The notes under the pieces were generated by a model, which searched no databases, had not been told where the DNA came from, and saw only the letters and a program-made list of their open reading frames with translations. Shown here in pieces: positions 23,448 through 34,262 of a stretch of DNA of 64,000 bases. Origin of the DNA: Pseudomonadota bacterium (lineage in GTDB: Bacteria; Pseudomonadota; Gammaproteobacteria; Burkholderiales; Burkholderiaceae_C); NCBI GenBank assembly GCA_021819435.1, contig JAKARB010000011.1, forward strand, positions 78,493 through 142,492. The letters run 5' to 3'. The position numbers were made by a program, and so were the translations under genes. How positions within the stretch are numbered: the stretch's first letter is position 1; each line of letters begins with the position of its first letter.

Positions 23448-25217
23448 ATGCCCCTGCCCAAGCCGCCGACCAAACGCGCCGACATGCTGAGCGCTGACGA
23501 CTACAACGCCCTGCCCAAGGCGTCCCGCACCCCCACCGCACGCGCCGCCAAGGCAGTGACTGAACGCGCCGACGCGGCGAACCAGCCCACGCTGACGCCC
23601 ATCACGGAAGCGCCCGCGCTCCAGGCCGTGCCTAAAACCAAGGCACGCACCACCAAAAAGGCCAGCCCTGCCAACCCGGCACCTGTCGCGATCGCGCAGC
23701 CCGTGGTGGCCGAGAAAATCCCTTCAGAAGCGCCAACCGCGACCCGCTCGGCACCGCCCACCATCAGCCGCACGGCAAGCAGCCACACCCCACGCAAACG
23801 GCGTCCCGTGGGCGACGGCCCGACCAAGCTCTTCGTGCTCGACACCAATGTGCTGCTGCACGACCCGATGTCGCTGTTCCGCTTCGATGAGCACGATGTC
23901 TACCTGCCGATGATCACGCTCGAAGAGCTCGACGGCCACAAGAAGGGCATGACCGAGGTGGCGCGCAACGCCCGCCAAGTCAGCCGTGACCTTGACTCGC
24001 TGGCCGCCGACATGAGCAACCGCCAGCAGATGGACCCGGCCTCGGGCATCCCGCTCAACAAGACCGGCCACGCCGGTGCCGGCGGCAAGCTCTACTTCCA
24101 GACCACGGGCATCGCCATCGAGCTGCCCATGGGGCTGCCGCAAGGCAAGGCCGACAACCAGATCCTTGGCGTGGTGCAAGCCCTGCGCAAGGAGCAACCC
24201 GAGCGCGAAGTCGTGCTGGTGTCCAAGGACATCAACATGCGCATCAAGGCCCGCGCCATGGGCCTGCCCGCCGAGGACTACTTCAACGACAAGACCCTCG
24301 AAGACGGCGACCTGCTCTACACCGGCGTGCTCTCGCTGCCCGCCGACTTCTGGGAGCGCCACGCCAAGGGCATGGAAAGCTGGCAGCAAGGCGGCACCAC
24401 CTGCTACCGCATCAGCGGCCCGATGGTTCCCGTGCTGATGGTCAACCAATTCGTCTACCTGGAGACCCCGGGCGCCGCCCCCTGGTACGGCAAGGTCGCC
24501 GAGATCACCGGCAAGACGGCCGTGCTGCGCACCGTCAAGGACTACACCCACCAGAAGAACGCCGTGTGGGGCGTGGCCGCGCGCAACCGCGAGCAGAACT
24601 TCGCCCTCAACCTGCTGATGGACCCGGAATGCGACTTCGTGACGCTGACGGGCTCGGCCGGCACCGGCAAGACGCTGATGACGCTGGCCGCCGCGCTGTC
24701 GCAGGTGCTCGATGAGCGCCGCTACACCGAGATCATCGTCACCCGCGTGACGGTGCCAGTGGGCGAGGACATCGGCTTCCTGCCGGGCACCGAAGAGGAA
24801 AAGATGTCGCCCTGGATGGGCGCCCTCGACGACAACCTCGAGGTGCTGGCCCGTGGCGACACCTCGGCCGGCGAGTGGGGGCGCGCGGCCACCAACGAGC
24901 TGGTGCGCAGCAAGATCAAGATCAAGAGCATGAACTTCATGCGTGGGCGCACCTTCCTCAACAAGTTCCTCATCATCGACGAGGCGCAGAACCTCACGCC
25001 CAAGCAGATGAAGACGCTGATCACCCGTGCGGGCCCGGGCACCAAGATCATCTGCCTGGGCAACCTGGCGCAGATCGACACGCCCTACCTGACGGAGGGG
25101 TCTTCGGGCCTGACCTTCGCGGTGGACAAGTTCAAAGGCTGGCCCCACAGCGGGCACGTCACGCTGGCGCGCGGTGAGCGCTCGCGCCTGGCCGACTTCG
25201 CCTCCGAAGTGCTCTGA
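23448..25217 (+). CDS. PIN-PhoH family ATPase/RNase (PhoH2-like)
   Basis: A 589-residue protein. The first ~120 residues are a basic Ala/Pro/Thr-rich low-complexity extension. A PIN nuclease domain follows from about residue 125 (LFVLDTNVLLHDP, with further acidic residues in TLEELDGHKKG). The C-terminal PhoH ATPase has Walker A GSAGTGKT near residue 401 and Walker B FLIIDEAQ near 507. PhoH2 proteins are reported to unwind and cleave RNA. A strong terminator sits just upstream of the start and another just after the stop, so this gene is likely transcribed alone and perhaps controlled by read-through. Confidence 0.9.
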   Translation: MPLPKPPTKRADMLSADDYNALPKASRTPTARAAKAVTERADAANQPTLTPITEAPALQAVPKTKARTTKKASPANPAPVAIAQPVVAEKIPSEAPTATRSAPPTISRTASSHTPRKRRPVGDGPTKLFVLDTNVLLHDPMSLFRFDEHDVYLPMITLEELDGHKKGMTEVARNARQVSRDLDSLAADMSNRQQMDPASGIPLNKTGHAGAGGKLYFQTTGIAIELPMGLPQGKADNQILGVVQALRKEQPEREVVLVSKDINMRIKARAMGLPAEDYFNDKTLEDGDLLYTGVLSLPADFWERHAKGMESWQQGGTTCYRISGPMVPVLMVNQFVYLETPGAAPWYGKVAEITGKTAVLRTVKDYTHQKNAVWGVAARNREQNFALNLLMDPECDFVTLTGSAGTGKTLMTLAAALSQVLDERRYTEIIVTRVTVPVGEDIGFLPGTEEEKMSPWMGALDDNLEVLARGDTSAGEWGRAATNELVRSKIKIKSMNFMRGRTFLNKFLIIDEAQNLTPKQMKTLITRAGPGTKIICLGNLAQIDTPYLTEGSSGLTFAVDKFKGWPHSGHVTLARGERSRLADFASEVL

Positions 25218-25238
25218 GCGGCGCCTGATTCGCCCCAC

Positions 25239-25268
25239 ACAGCCGGGCCTCCCGGCTGTTTTTCTTTC
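25239..25268 (+). terminator. Intrinsic terminator after PhoH gene
   Basis: ACAGCCGGG and CCCGGCTGT pair in a 9-bp stem with a 3-nt loop followed by TTTTCTTT. It lies 21 nt downstream of the PhoH stop. Confidence 0.85.
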
Positions 25269-25393
25269 TGACCTGCTTGACGTGCCCTACCCCACAGAAA
25301 GGGGGGCCGGCACAGGGAAGAATTGGCACCAGACGACGTGGTCTCCCTCCTGTGGGCGACCTGGGCGGTCGAAGCCCATCGGACAATCGGGCC

Positions 25394-26665
25394 ATGTCCT
25401 CGGACGCCATCTCACCCACCCTGCAAGCCACTTTGCTGCTGACGCTGGTCGCGCTGGCGCTGACCGCCTCGGCCGTCGCGGCGGCGAAGCTGTTGAACCT
25501 GCGTTTGCGCTGGCTGCCGCAGTGGATGCGCCTGAACTGGCTGTCCGACCTGGTGCTCTCGACCGACGCAGACCAGAAACACATCGGCCGGCGCTTCTTG
25601 GTGGGTGTGGCGAACTGCGCCGCCGGCGTGCTGGCGCTGAACGTCGGCGCTTCCTTCGGCCTCATCGACGCGCACGCTTGCCTCTGGCTGACGCTGACCG
25701 CCATGGCCACGACGGGGATGTTCTACGCCCTCATGCGCTCGGGACTGAACCAGCGTTTCAGCGATCCGGCCCTCACCGAGTGGCAAGGTTCGGCCGTCAT
25801 CCTCTTCCTGGCCTGGGGTTACCTGATCGGCGGCCCGGGCCGGCCGCTGGCTTTGCTGCTGCTGATGGTGATCCTGCTGTTCAGCATGTTCACCAACACG
25901 CCGAAGCAACTGTTCCGTGCCTGCGTGCTCGCGGCGATCTCATTCGGTGTCGCCATGACCGCCGTGGCGTGGGAGGTGCGCACCGAGCCCAACGCGGCGG
26001 CCTTCCAACTGGTCTACGCCTGCGTGCTGCTGCTGGCGCTGTCCACCGTCAGCCTGCTGGTGCATCAGTTGCATCAATTGCGCCGACAAGCTCAGTTGCG
26101 GCAGATGGAGCTGTCCGAGGCCCTGAACCGCATCCGCGAGCTGGCCACGCACGACGAGCTCACCGGCCTCATCAACCGCAGGCGCATGCTCGAACTCATG
26201 CATACCGAGAAGCACCGTTGCGTGCGTTCAGGCCGTGGCTTCTGCCTGGCCATGATCGACATCGATCATTTCAAGCGCATCAACGACCGCCTGGGGCACG
26301 GTGCTGGCGACGAGGTGCTCGCGCACGTGGCCAACACCATCGCGGCCGGCCTGCGCGAGACCGACATCGTCGCCCGCTGGGGCGGAGAGGAGTTCCTCGT
26401 GATGTTCACCGACACCGAGGAGGACGCCGCCGAGCGGGTGCTGCTGCGCATCCAGGCCACGCTGGCCCAGACCGAGGTGACCGAGACCGATCCTTCATTG
26501 CGGGTGACCTTCTCTGCCGGCGTGGGCAACCACCTGCGCGACGAAACCCTCACCCGCACCATCGACCGGGCCGACCGGGCGCTTTACGCGGCCAAGGCTG
26601 CGGGTCGCAACCGCGTCGTCCACGCTCAGCCACCGGGAGACGGCGCGGCGCTGCCCACCGGCTGA
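25394..26665 (+). CDS. Membrane-bound diguanylate cyclase (GGDEF)
   Basis: A 423-residue protein with about six predicted transmembrane helices in the first ~230 residues, a short coiled-coil linker (LHQLRRQAQLRQMELSEALN), and a C-terminal GGDEF domain. The active-site loop is GGEEF at residues 330-334, so catalysis (two GTP to c-di-GMP) is expected. An inhibitory-site RxxD (R321-E-T-D324) lies five residues before it, indicating product feedback. The sensory membrane region is not assignable. ATG at 25394 is the first start giving a hydrophobic N-terminus. It is convergent with rlmD. Confidence 0.88.
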   Translation: MSSDAISPTLQATLLLTLVALALTASAVAAAKLLNLRLRWLPQWMRLNWLSDLVLSTDADQKHIGRRFLVGVANCAAGVLALNVGASFGLIDAHACLWLTLTAMATTGMFYALMRSGLNQRFSDPALTEWQGSAVILFLAWGYLIGGPGRPLALLLLMVILLFSMFTNTPKQLFRACVLAAISFGVAMTAVAWEVRTEPNAAAFQLVYACVLLLALSTVSLLVHQLHQLRRQAQLRQMELSEALNRIRELATHDELTGLINRRRMLELMHTEKHRCVRSGRGFCLAMIDIDHFKRINDRLGHGAGDEVLAHVANTIAAGLRETDIVARWGGEEFLVMFTDTEEDAAERVLLRIQATLAQTEVTETDPSLRVTFSAGVGNHLRDETLTRTIDRADRALYAAKAAGRNRVVHAQPPGDGAALPTG

Positions 26666-26698
26666 CTGGGCACAGGCCTTGGGCGCTGAGGCGCATGC

Positions 26699-28228
26699 TC
26701 AAACCGCTTGTTCGGCCAGCTCAAACACCGCCATGCTTTCGACGTGGGCGGTGTGCGGGAACATGTTGACAGCCCCTGCGGCCACGCAGCGGTACCCGGC
26801 CTGGTGCACCAGCAAGCCTGCGTCGCGGGCGAGCGTTGCGGGGTTGCAGCTCACGTAGACGATGCGACGCGGCGGCACCCAACCCGGCACCAGGCTCGGC
26901 TCTTGGTGCAGGTCGGCGAGAGCCTTGGCGAGCGCGAAGGCGCCTTCGCGCGGCGGGTCGACCAGCCATTTGTCGGCCTGGCCGTAGCTGGCCAGCTCCT
27001 GCGGCGTGATCTCGAACAGGTTGCGGGCCACGAACGAGGTGCGAGCGGCCACGCCGTTGTGGGCGGCGTTCTCGCGCGAGCGGGCCACCAGGGCCTCGCT
27101 GCCCTCGATGCCCAGCACCTCGCGGGCCTGGGTGGCCAGCGGCAGCGTGAAATTGCCCAGGCCGCAGAACCAGTCGATGACGCGCTCTTCGGGCTTCACG
27201 GCCAGCAGGCGCAGCGCACGACCCACCAGCACCTGGTTGATGGCGTGGTTGACCTGGGTGAAGTCGGTCGGCCTGAAGGGCATGACGATGCCGAACTCGG
27301 GCAGGGTGTAGTCGAGCTTGGGCAGCGATTCATCGAGTGGGTGCACCGTGTCCGGTCCCTTGGGCTGCAGCCACCACGACAAGGTCTGTTGGCCGCTGCC
27401 CACCGGGCCGTGCTGAGCCGCGAAGGCACGCAGGCGGGCTACATCGGCATCGCTCAGGGCTTCGAGGTGGCGCAGCACGAGCACGGTGACCTCGGTGCCC
27501 ACGGCCACTTCGATCTGGGGCAAGCGGTCGCGCTGATCCATGCCGCCGACGAGTTCACGCAGCGGCACCAGCAGGCGGCTGACGTGCGGAGGCAGCACCT
27601 CGCAGCTTGTCATGTCGGCCACGTAGCGCGATTTGCGTTCGTGGAAGCCCACCAGCACCGTGCCCTTCTTGACCACGTGGCGCACCGACAGGCGGGCGCG
27701 GTAGCGGTAGCCCCAGGTCGGGCCTTCGATCGGGCGCAGCAGGGTTTCAGCGCGCACCTTGCCCAGGTGCCAGAGGTTGTCTTCGAGCACGCGCTGCTTG
27801 ACGGCCACCTGGGCCGCAGGCTGAAAGTGCTGCATCTTGCAGCCGCCACACAGCCCGAAGTGAACGCAACGCGGCGTGGTGCGCTGGGAACTCTCGCGGC
27901 GACGCTCGGAGGGCGTGGCCTGCTCCCAGTTGTTCTTGCGCCGGCTGACGCTGACGCGCACCTCTTCACCGGGCAGCGCGTCTTCGATGAAAACCACCTT
28001 GCCATTGGCGCGGTGGGCCACGCCCTGGGCTTCGAGGTCGAGGGACTCGACGTTCAGCCACTCGAGGTGGGGGGGCACATCGGTCGGCGCATCGGTCGGC
28101 ACCTGGGGGATCACTTGGGTCAGGGCTGCGGCGGGTGCTTCGGCCTGCCCTCCGAGCGGCCTTCCAATCGGCATGCCGGAGGGCGCCACGTCGGCGCCAG
28201 AAAGCGAAACGGGGGATGCATCAGTCAT
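26699..28228 (-). CDS. rlmD: 23S rRNA (uracil-1939-C5)-methyltransferase RlmD
   Basis: A 509-residue SAM-dependent methyltransferase of the RumA/TrmA family. An N-terminal TRAM domain is followed by the iron-sulfur cysteine motif [15 protein letters not shown], an SAM-binding segment [14 protein letters not shown], and the catalytic cysteine in [13 protein letters not shown]. The first ~50 residues are a proline/alanine-rich extension not usual in E. coli RlmD, so an internal start such as the ATG for MPIGRP is possible. It follows nlpD on the same strand, occupying the place where many proteobacteria carry rpoS. Confidence 0.93.
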   Translation of the reverse strand: MTDASPVSLSGADVAPSGMPIGRPLGGQAEAPAAALTQVIPQVPTDAPTDVPPHLEWLNVESLDLEAQGVAHRANGKVVFIEDALPGEEVRVSVSRRKNNWEQATPSERRRESSQRTTPRCVHFGLCGGCKMQHFQPAAQVAVKQRVLEDNLWHLGKVRAETLLRPIEGPTWGYRYRARLSVRHVVKKGTVLVGFHERKSRYVADMTSCEVLPPHVSRLLVPLRELVGGMDQRDRLPQIEVAVGTEVTVLVLRHLEALSDADVARLRAFAAQHGPVGSGQQTLSWWLQPKGPDTVHPLDESLPKLDYTLPEFGIVMPFRPTDFTQVNHAINQVLVGRALRLLAVKPEERVIDWFCGLGNFTLPLATQAREVLGIEGSEALVARSRENAAHNGVAARTSFVARNLFEITPQELASYGQADKWLVDPPREGAFALAKALADLHQEPSLVPGWVPPRRIVYVSCNPATLARDAGLLVHQAGYRCVAAGAVNMFPHTAHVESMAVFELAEQAV

Positions 28229-28318
28229 CCCCCGATTGTCTCATTGGTGGCAACGGTCGCCACTGGCGTGCAGGGCCCGAGACCAGGCCTCCGGGGTGCC
28301 GACTCGAGCCGGATCGAA

Positions 28319-29263
28319 TCAGCGCGACGGCAGTTGACGCGTCGGATCGAGCGGCTTGCCCTTCTTGCGGATCTCGAAGTGCAGTTGCACGCGATCAGCA
28401 TCGGTGGAGCCCATTTCGGCGATCTTCTGGCCGCGTTTGACGACCTGATCCTCCTTCACCAGCAGGGTCTGGTTGTGGGCATAGGCAGTGAGGAAGTCAC
28501 CGCTGTGCTTGATGATGACCAGGTTGCCATAACCGCGCAGGCCAGAACCAGCGTAGACCACGCGGCCATCGGCAGCAGCCACAACCGGGTCACCGGCCTT
28601 GCCACCGATGGTCAGGCCCTTGTTGCGGCCTTCTTCGAAATTGGCCAGAACGGGGCCTGTGGCAGGCCAGCCCCAGGCGGGCTCGTCGCCGTCGCGGGCG
28701 TCGGTTGAAGTCGCGTTGGACGGAGGCGTCGCCACCGGCGCGGCGCTGGCGGCACTGCCGGATGCACCGCTCGATGCGGCACCCGACGCGCCCGACGCGC
28801 CTGACGCGCCGGCTGCCCCGCTCGCCGGGCGAGTCGGTGCAGGACGGGGGTCGGTCGGGGCGGTGGTCGTGCGCGGTTCAACGCGAGGCGCGCCCAGCGG
28901 TTTGACGACCACGCCCGGCGTGGCCTCGCTGCCTGGCGGCACGACGCGCACCACCTGCCCCACCTCGATCAGGTTGGGGTTCTCAAGGTTGTTCCAGTTG
29001 GCGATGTCACGCCAGTTCTGGCCCGACTCCAGCGCAATGCGAATGAGCGTGTCACCCGGCTTGACGGTGTAGTACCCGGGCTTGCCAGCGTTTTCGGCCC
29101 CCGGCAGCACCTTGGGCGCACTGGCTTGCGAGGACGCGGACGAGCCGCCGGCTGAGCGGCCCTGGTCTTCGACCGGCGCGCGACGGGTCGAGGAGGCACA
29201 GCCTGCAAGGATGATCAGGGTGGCCGCCGCGGCGACCAGGCGAATGGAAGGTCTCATGGGCAT
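28319..29263 (-). CDS. nlpD: NlpD-like outer-membrane lipoprotein, LysM plus M23 peptidase domain
   Basis: A ~314-residue lipoprotein with lipobox ILAGC near residue 21. A LysM peptidoglycan-binding domain follows (YTVKPGDTLIRIALESGQNWRDIANWN), then a flexible Ala/Gly/Ser/Pro linker, then a LytM/M23 domain ending in DADRVQLHFEIRKKGKPLDP. The M23 metal-binding histidine usually in HxxxD appears replaced (NKGLTIGGKAGD), consistent with NlpD-type activators of amidases that lack catalytic activity. The ATG at 29263 or 29257 are both possible. Third gene of surE-pcm-nlpD. Confidence 0.88.
   Translation of the reverse strand: MPMRPSIRLVAAAATLIILAGCASSTRRAPVEDQGRSAGGSSASSQASAPKVLPGAENAGKPGYYTVKPGDTLIRIALESGQNWRDIANWNNLENPNLIEVGQVVRVVPPGSEATPGVVVKPLGAPRVEPRTTTAPTDPRPAPTRPASGAAGASGASGASGAASSGASGSAASAAPVATPPSNATSTDARDGDEPAWGWPATGPVLANFEEGRNKGLTIGGKAGDPVVAAADGRVVYAGSGLRGYGNLVIIKHSGDFLTAYAHNQTLLVKEDQVVKRGQKIAEMGSTDADRVQLHFEIRKKGKPLDPTRQLPSR
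28782..28808 (+). repeat. 9-bp tandem repeat in nlpD linker
   Basis: Three consecutive 9-bp units (CCCGACGCG twice, then CCTGACGCG) encode the GAS tripeptide repeats of the NlpD linker. Such repeats can change copy number without breaking the frame. Confidence 0.7.
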
Positions 29264-29301
29264 GTGTTCGTGGCCGCCGGGCGAAAAACCCAGCGGCGCC
29301 A

Positions 29302-30162
29302 TCAGGTCATGCCGGATTTTAGGGGGACGAACAGGACGGCCCCGGCCCGGCTGTGTTTCAGGCTGCCATCAGGCAGGCGGTCGACGATGGTGAGGACCTG
29401 GCCTCGACCCGCATCCTCCATTGGGGCGACGAGGCGCCCACCCGGAGCCAGTTGGTCAAGCCAGGCTTGCGGCAGGCTCGCGCCCCCCGCTGCGGCAATG
29501 ATGGTGTCATAAGGTGCCTGCGGGGCGTGGCCCAGCATGCCGTCTCCGTAGATCAGGCGGATGTCGGGCATGCCGGGCACCGCCGTGCGGAGCTGATCGA
29601 GGTGCTGGCGCGCCTTGAGGTGCAAATCGCGCAGGCGCTCGATGGACACGACACGCCGCGCCAGCAGCGCCAGCAGCGCTGCCTGGTAGCCGCAGCCCGT
29701 GCCCACTTCGAGGCAGGCGCCCAGCGGCCTGGCCGCCTGTTCGGCCAGCAAGCCAGGGCGCGTGCACAGCGCCTGGATCATGGTGGCCACGACGGAGGGC
29801 TTGGAGATGGTCTGGCCCAGCCCGATCGGCAGGCTGGTGTCTTCGTAGGCCTGGTTCACCAGGGCCGTGTCGACGAACTGGTGGCGTGGCACACGCGCGA
29901 AGGCGTCAAGCACGCCAGTGTGGGAGATGCCTTCGGCGGCCAGGCGGGCCACCATGCGCTGGCGCACCGACAGCGAATCGAGGCCCACGCCTTGGGGCCG
30001 GCTCTGGCGCTGAAGGTTCTCGACGGCATGCTGCAGCGGAGCCTGTGGACGCAGCAGCTCCCGACTGGCGCGCGCCGATGCGGCGGTTGAAGCCCCGGCC
30101 GGCAACTGTTCGAGCTGTAAGGGGAAGCGGCGCGGTTTGCGCTCGGCCTGACCCTCGCTCAT
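29302..30162 (-). CDS. pcm: Protein-L-isoaspartate O-methyltransferase
   Basis: A 286-residue SAM methyltransferase that repairs isoaspartyl residues in aged proteins. The signature RVPRHQFVD and [18 protein letters not shown] segment and the SAM motif [16 protein letters not shown] are present. It carries a ~70-residue N-terminal extension compared with the E. coli enzyme (208 residues), with no obvious domain. The ATG at 30162 overlaps the surE stop by 4 nt, supporting this start. Confidence 0.93.
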   Translation of the reverse strand: MSEGQAERKPRRFPLQLEQLPAGASTAASARASRELLRPQAPLQHAVENLQRQSRPQGVGLDSLSVRQRMVARLAAEGISHTGVLDAFARVPRHQFVDTALVNQAYEDTSLPIGLGQTISKPSVVATMIQALCTRPGLLAEQAARPLGACLEVGTGCGYQAALLALLARRVVSIERLRDLHLKARQHLDQLRTAVPGMPDIRLIYGDGMLGHAPQAPYDTIIAAAGGASLPQAWLDQLAPGGRLVAPMEDAGRGQVLTIVDRLPDGSLKHSRAGAVLFVPLKSGMT

Positions 30163-30908
30163 GCCTGCCCCGCCCACTGCCGCCACTGAGGCAGGCGCTG
30201 GTGATCGGTCATGTCGACTTGCAGAGGGGTGATGGACACGCGCCCCTGGCGGATGGCGTGGAAATCGGTGCCCTCGCCGTCTTCACGGGCCTCGCCAGCG
30301 GGCCCGATCCAGTAGAACAGGTCGCCACGTGGGTTTTGCTGTGCAACCGCCGGGAAACTGGCATGGCGCCGCCCCAGGCGGGTGATCTCCCAAGGGACCT
30401 GGTCGGCATCGGCACGCGAGGGGATGTTGACGTTGAGCAGCCACGGGCGAGCCGACGGCGGCCGCTCCAGCACCTGCTCGATGACACGGCGGGCAACCCG
30501 CGTGGCCACATCCAGGTGGGCCCAGCCCTTTTCAACCAGGGAAAACGCAATGGCGGGCACACCGAAGAGGTGACCTTCGGTTGCGGCGGCGACGGTGCCG
30601 GAGTACAAAGTGTCGTCGCCCATGTTGGCGCCATTGTTGATGCCAGAGAGCACCAGGTCGGGCTGCGGGATGAGACCGGCAGTGAGGGCCAGGTGCACGC
30701 TGTCGGATGGGGTGCCGGTGACATAGCGGAAACCATTGGTCGCCGTGTGCAGGCTCAGGGGCTGGTGCAGGGTCAGGGCGTTGGAGGTGCCGGAGGCATT
30801 GCGCTCAGGCGCGAAGACGTCCACCACCCCGAGGCCTTCGCAGGCCTTGACCAGCGCTTCGATGCCGGGAGCAAGGTAACCGTCATCGTTGGCAATCAGG
30901 ATTCGCAT
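30159..30908 (-). CDS. surE: 5'/3'-nucleotidase SurE
   Basis: A 249-residue metal-dependent survival-protein nucleotidase/phosphatase. The N-terminus [11 protein letters not shown] carries the metal-binding Asp-Asp pair; the conserved [12 protein letters not shown] and [15 protein letters not shown] motifs follow. The ATG at 30908 opens the canonical N-terminus; a very long in-frame extension upstream is non-coding. It overlaps pcm by 4 nt in the classic surE-pcm-nlpD stationary-phase cluster. The 192 nt upstream to the response-regulator gene show no clear promoter. Confidence 0.95.
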   Translation of the reverse strand: MRILIANDDGYLAPGIEALVKACEGLGVVDVFAPERNASGTSNALTLHQPLSLHTATNGFRYVTGTPSDSVHLALTAGLIPQPDLVLSGINNGANMGDDTLYSGTVAAATEGHLFGVPAIAFSLVEKGWAHLDVATRVARRVIEQVLERPPSARPWLLNVNIPSRADADQVPWEITRLGRRHASFPAVAQQNPRGDLFYWIGPAGEAREDGEGTDFHAIRQGRVSITPLQVDMTDHQRLPQWRQWAGQA

Positions 30909-31100
30909 GTGTCCATTGTAGGAGCGCAACGACAGCGGGCGCAAAACATGAAAGGGTGACGTAACGATGGTGACGCGACACGCGGACAGACCGATAATCC
31001 ACACAATGGAATCATCCGAATGGCTGATCCATTCCAGGGCCCGCATGCCGGGCACATCATCAACCCAGGCCAATGCACCCAGCAGCCTCGGGAGGAGTCC

Positions 31101-31826
31101 ATGGCTGTCAAGGTACTGATTCTTGAAGACAACCCGGTTGCCCGGGGCTTCCTGTGCCGCGTGGTGCGGGAGAGCTTCAGCGATGTAGGCGACATCACCG
31201 AAGCCAGCGACCTGGAGACGGCGCGCCGCATCCTCGGCCACGTGGCGGGTGGGCGGGCCAGCCCGCAGGCCGACCCTTTCCAATTGATCCTGGTCGATCT
31301 CGAGTTGCCCGATGGCAGCGGCCTGGAGTTGCTCACCGAGCTGTCGCAATACCCGGCCACGCGCATCGTGACCACGCTTTATTCCGACGACGAGCACCTC
31401 TTCCCAGCCCTGCAATGCGGTGCCGACGGCTACCTGCTCAAGGAAGACCGTTTCGAGGTGCTGGTCGAGGAGTTGCAGAAGATCGTGCGTGGCCAGCCCC
31501 CGCTGTCTCCCGCGATCGCCCGCCGCCTGCTGACTCACTTCCGCACCGGCGAACCCCTGCCCGGCGCCCAGCCGACCACGCTCATGGGCACGGGCTCGGC
31601 ATCGCAAGCCACGGTGCTGGTTGCCAGCGACCACGAGCGGCTCACCCCGCGTGAGAGCGAGGTGCTCACCTACCTGAGCAAGGGCTTCACGATCAAGGAG
31701 ATCGCGGCGCTGATGGGCATCAAGTGGTTCACGGTCAACGACCACATCAAGTCCATCTACAAGAAGCTCAACGTGTCGAGCCGGGCCGAAGCGGCCGTCC
31801 TTGCCAGCAAGCAAGGGCTGGTCTGA
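31101..31826 (+). CDS. NarL/FixJ-family response regulator
   Basis: A 241-residue response regulator. The receiver domain has the acidic pair near Asp10 and the phospho-acceptor Asp66 in [14 protein letters not shown] ~50-residue linker leads to a LuxR-type helix-turn-helix ([26 protein letters not shown]... [14 protein letters not shown]). GGGAGGAG lies 5 nt before the ATG, so the longer in-frame extension from 31020 is not used. It lies 12 nt before a histidine kinase gene, its probable partner. Target genes are unknown. Confidence 0.9.
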   Translation: MAVKVLILEDNPVARGFLCRVVRESFSDVGDITEASDLETARRILGHVAGGRASPQADPFQLILVDLELPDGSGLELLTELSQYPATRIVTTLYSDDEHLFPALQCGADGYLLKEDRFEVLVEELQKIVRGQPPLSPAIARRLLTHFRTGEPLPGAQPTTLMGTGSASQATVLVASDHERLTPRESEVLTYLSKGFTIKEIAALMGIKWFTVNDHIKSIYKKLNVSSRAEAAVLASKQGLV

Positions 31827-31838
31827 GCCTGACCGACC

Positions 31839-34262
31839 ATGCCGGGCCAGCTGAGCGCGAACGAGGCCGACACCCCGGATTGCGCCCCAGGCGCTGACCC
31901 GAGATACGCCTGGCCAAGCCTCGAAGCCGTCCTGCAAAAGCCGTTGAGCCGGCCTCGTTGGGTGGGCTGGCGCCTCAAGGCCATGGTGGCCTTCGTGGTG
32001 ATGGCACTGGCCGGCATCCTGGCGATGGCCTTCTGGCTGGCGGGGCAGCCACGGTTTCCATTTTCTCTGTCGGTGACGCCGGCGGGCGAGGTGCGGCTGG
32101 ACACCGCCGACTACCCTCCCCTGCGGCCGCTCGAAGGCAAGGTGCTCCAAAGCATTGCCATCGAACATGAGCAGTTGCCGTCCATCGAAGCCCCCATCCC
32201 CGTGCTGGCCCTGTTCCCGAGCGGGCGCTGGTTGCTCGACGAGGAGGAGCTGAGGCGTTTCATCGCCGGGCATGTGGGCCTGTCGAATGCGCTGGAGACC
32301 TGGAACCCAAGCGGCGTGACGGTCCGACTCAGGCTGAAGGACCATCCGGACGAACCCATTTTGATCGCCCCACGGGGGTGGACCGGCATCACCCCGTTTT
32401 ACTGGGTGCTGGCAGGCTTGGCTCTGATGGTGGCGGCCATGGGCGTGATGATGCTGCTGTCCAACGCCGATTGGCGCTACGGCGGATTCGCGCTGCTGTC
32501 TCTCACGCAGGCCGGCAACCTGATGCTGATGGCCTTGGAGAGCAACCTGGGGCTGTTCACGCCCATCTCGCTGCTGTCGCTCGACACAACCTTGCGCGCG
32601 CTGTTCGACTTGTTGGGTGCAGCCGGCCTCGTCCACATTGCCTTGCTGAATTCCACCCCGGGGCCACATTGGGGTTTCAAGGCCGCCGTGGCGTGGGTGG
32701 GCGCGCTGGCGCTTTGGGCGCTGCATGGCAGCCTGCCGACCCTGCAGGCTTGGTGGTTGCTTCAGCTCGGCTGCGCAGGGTTGGCGCTGTGCGCCATCGC
32801 GGTCACCCGGGCGGAACAACGCCGGCAGCCGCACCCGCTGAACCTGTTGATGTGCCGAGTGCTGCTGATTGGGGTGCTGACCTGGGGCTTGCTGACGCTG
32901 GCGGTCTGGCTCACGCGCGAACGGCCGGACCTCAACCTTGAGATCTGCACCTGGGGCGTTGCGGGCTGGCAAGCCTTCGTGACCTCGATGGTGCTGATCG
33001 CGCCCTCCTTCTCGCGCACGCGCCAGGTGCAGCGGGAGTTCATGCTGCTCGCGGCCTCGGGCACGGTCGCGGCCTCGCTGGACCTGCTGTTCATCGCCGT
33101 GTTCTCGATGGGCCAACTGGCGTCGATGGCGATCTCACTGATGCTGTCGATGGGGCTGTACCTCAGCTTTCGGCGCTGGTTGCTCGCGCGACTGCCCCGC
33201 CCGGACTCGCTCTCGATGGAACAGGTGTTCCAGCAGATCTACCGCATCGCTCGGCAGATGGAGTTGCAGCCAGAAAGCGCCAGCCCAGCGATGGCGCGGC
33301 TCATGCGCGACCTGTTCGACCCGTTGGATGTGATGGTGGCCGAAGGACCGCTGAATCATGTGGCGCTCAAGCAGGACGGCGGGCTGATGCTGGTGCCCGT
33401 GCCGAGCCTGAAAACATCGGGGCTCAGCCGCCGGGCGGTGCTGGTGATCAAGCACGCGCGTCGCGGCCAGCATCTCTTCACGCGTGATGACTGTGCCCTG
33501 GCCCAACGCATCGTCGAGCAATTGCAGCGGGCATTGAGCTTCGATCAGGCCGTCGAGCAAGGGCGCAGCGAAGAGCGTCTGCGCATCGCTCAAGACCTGC
33601 ACGATGACATCGGCGCGCGCCTGCTGACGCTGATGTACCAGGCGCCGACACCAGAGATCGAGGAATACATCCGCCACACCATCCAGGATCTGAAGACGCT
33701 GACACGGGGCCTGGCTGCGCACACGCATTGCCTGACCCAGGCCGCTGGCGAATGGAAGCGCGACATCAGCCACCGGCTGAGCGTGGCGCGCTGCGAGCTG
33801 GATTGGCAGATGAAGCTGGATCGCGAAATCGGCCTGAACGTGGTGCAGTGGTCGGCGCTGACGCGCATCTTGCGCGAACTGGTCAGCAACACCATCAGCC
33901 ACGCGCAGGCGCGGCGGGTGCAGGTCAGCCTGAGCCTTCAGGAAGGCACGCTGCGGCTGACCGTGTGCGACGACGGCATCGGCACGGCGCCCGAGTCCTG
34001 GTCGCACGGGCTGGGGCTTGGCGGTGTGCGCAAGCGGGTCAAGCAATTGGGTGGCGGGGTGCGTTGGTGGGTGCGTGAGCCCCATGGGGTCTGCTGCGAG
34101 GTGGAGATCCCGAACTTCTCAGGGGCATGCCCAGAGGACGCCTTGACGATGCCTGTGCTGCCTGCGGCGCCCGCCTCGCAACCCCAGGGGGCGACGCCGC
34201 ACGCCGCTCAGCAGGCCTCTCAGCCACCCGCCCGGCAATCCCCGAATCACGCCTCCCATTGA
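31839..34262 (+). CDS. Membrane sensor histidine kinase (HisKA_3 type)
   Basis: An 807-residue kinase. One transmembrane helix near residues 48-68 is followed by a ~120-residue periplasmic region and then about seven further helices (residues ~187-450), resembling 7TM-type sensors. The dimerisation domain has the phospho-acceptor His588 in [15 protein letters not shown], typical of partners for NarL-type regulators, and the ATPase domain ends with DDGIGTAP and [10 protein letters not shown]. The C-terminal ~50 residues are Pro/Gln/Ala-rich. Its last 16 nt overlap the end of the convergent GspE-like gene. Signal unknown. Confidence 0.88.
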   Translation: MPGQLSANEADTPDCAPGADPRYAWPSLEAVLQKPLSRPRWVGWRLKAMVAFVVMALAGILAMAFWLAGQPRFPFSLSVTPAGEVRLDTADYPPLRPLEGKVLQSIAIEHEQLPSIEAPIPVLALFPSGRWLLDEEELRRFIAGHVGLSNALETWNPSGVTVRLRLKDHPDEPILIAPRGWTGITPFYWVLAGLALMVAAMGVMMLLSNADWRYGGFALLSLTQAGNLMLMALESNLGLFTPISLLSLDTTLRALFDLLGAAGLVHIALLNSTPGPHWGFKAAVAWVGALALWALHGSLPTLQAWWLLQLGCAGLALCAIAVTRAEQRRQPHPLNLLMCRVLLIGVLTWGLLTLAVWLTRERPDLNLEICTWGVAGWQAFVTSMVLIAPSFSRTRQVQREFMLLAASGTVAASLDLLFIAVFSMGQLASMAISLMLSMGLYLSFRRWLLARLPRPDSLSMEQVFQQIYRIARQMELQPESASPAMARLMRDLFDPLDVMVAEGPLNHVALKQDGGLMLVPVPSLKTSGLSRRAVLVIKHARRGQHLFTRDDCALAQRIVEQLQRALSFDQAVEQGRSEERLRIAQDLHDDIGARLLTLMYQAPTPEIEEYIRHTIQDLKTLTRGLAAHTHCLTQAAGEWKRDISHRLSVARCELDWQMKLDREIGLNVVQWSALTRILRELVSNTISHAQARRVQVSLSLQEGTLRLTVCDDGIGTAPESWSHGLGLGGVRKRVKQLGGGVRWWVREPHGVCCEVEIPNFSGACPEDALTMPVLPAAPASQPQGATPHAAQQASQPPARQSPNHASH

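Noticed and set aside
30159..33116. A 985-codon minus-strand open frame including surE
   Set aside because: Only the last 249 codons are SurE. The rest is antisense to the response regulator and kinase genes and has a His/Gln/Arg-rich composition typical of shadow frames in GC-rich DNA.
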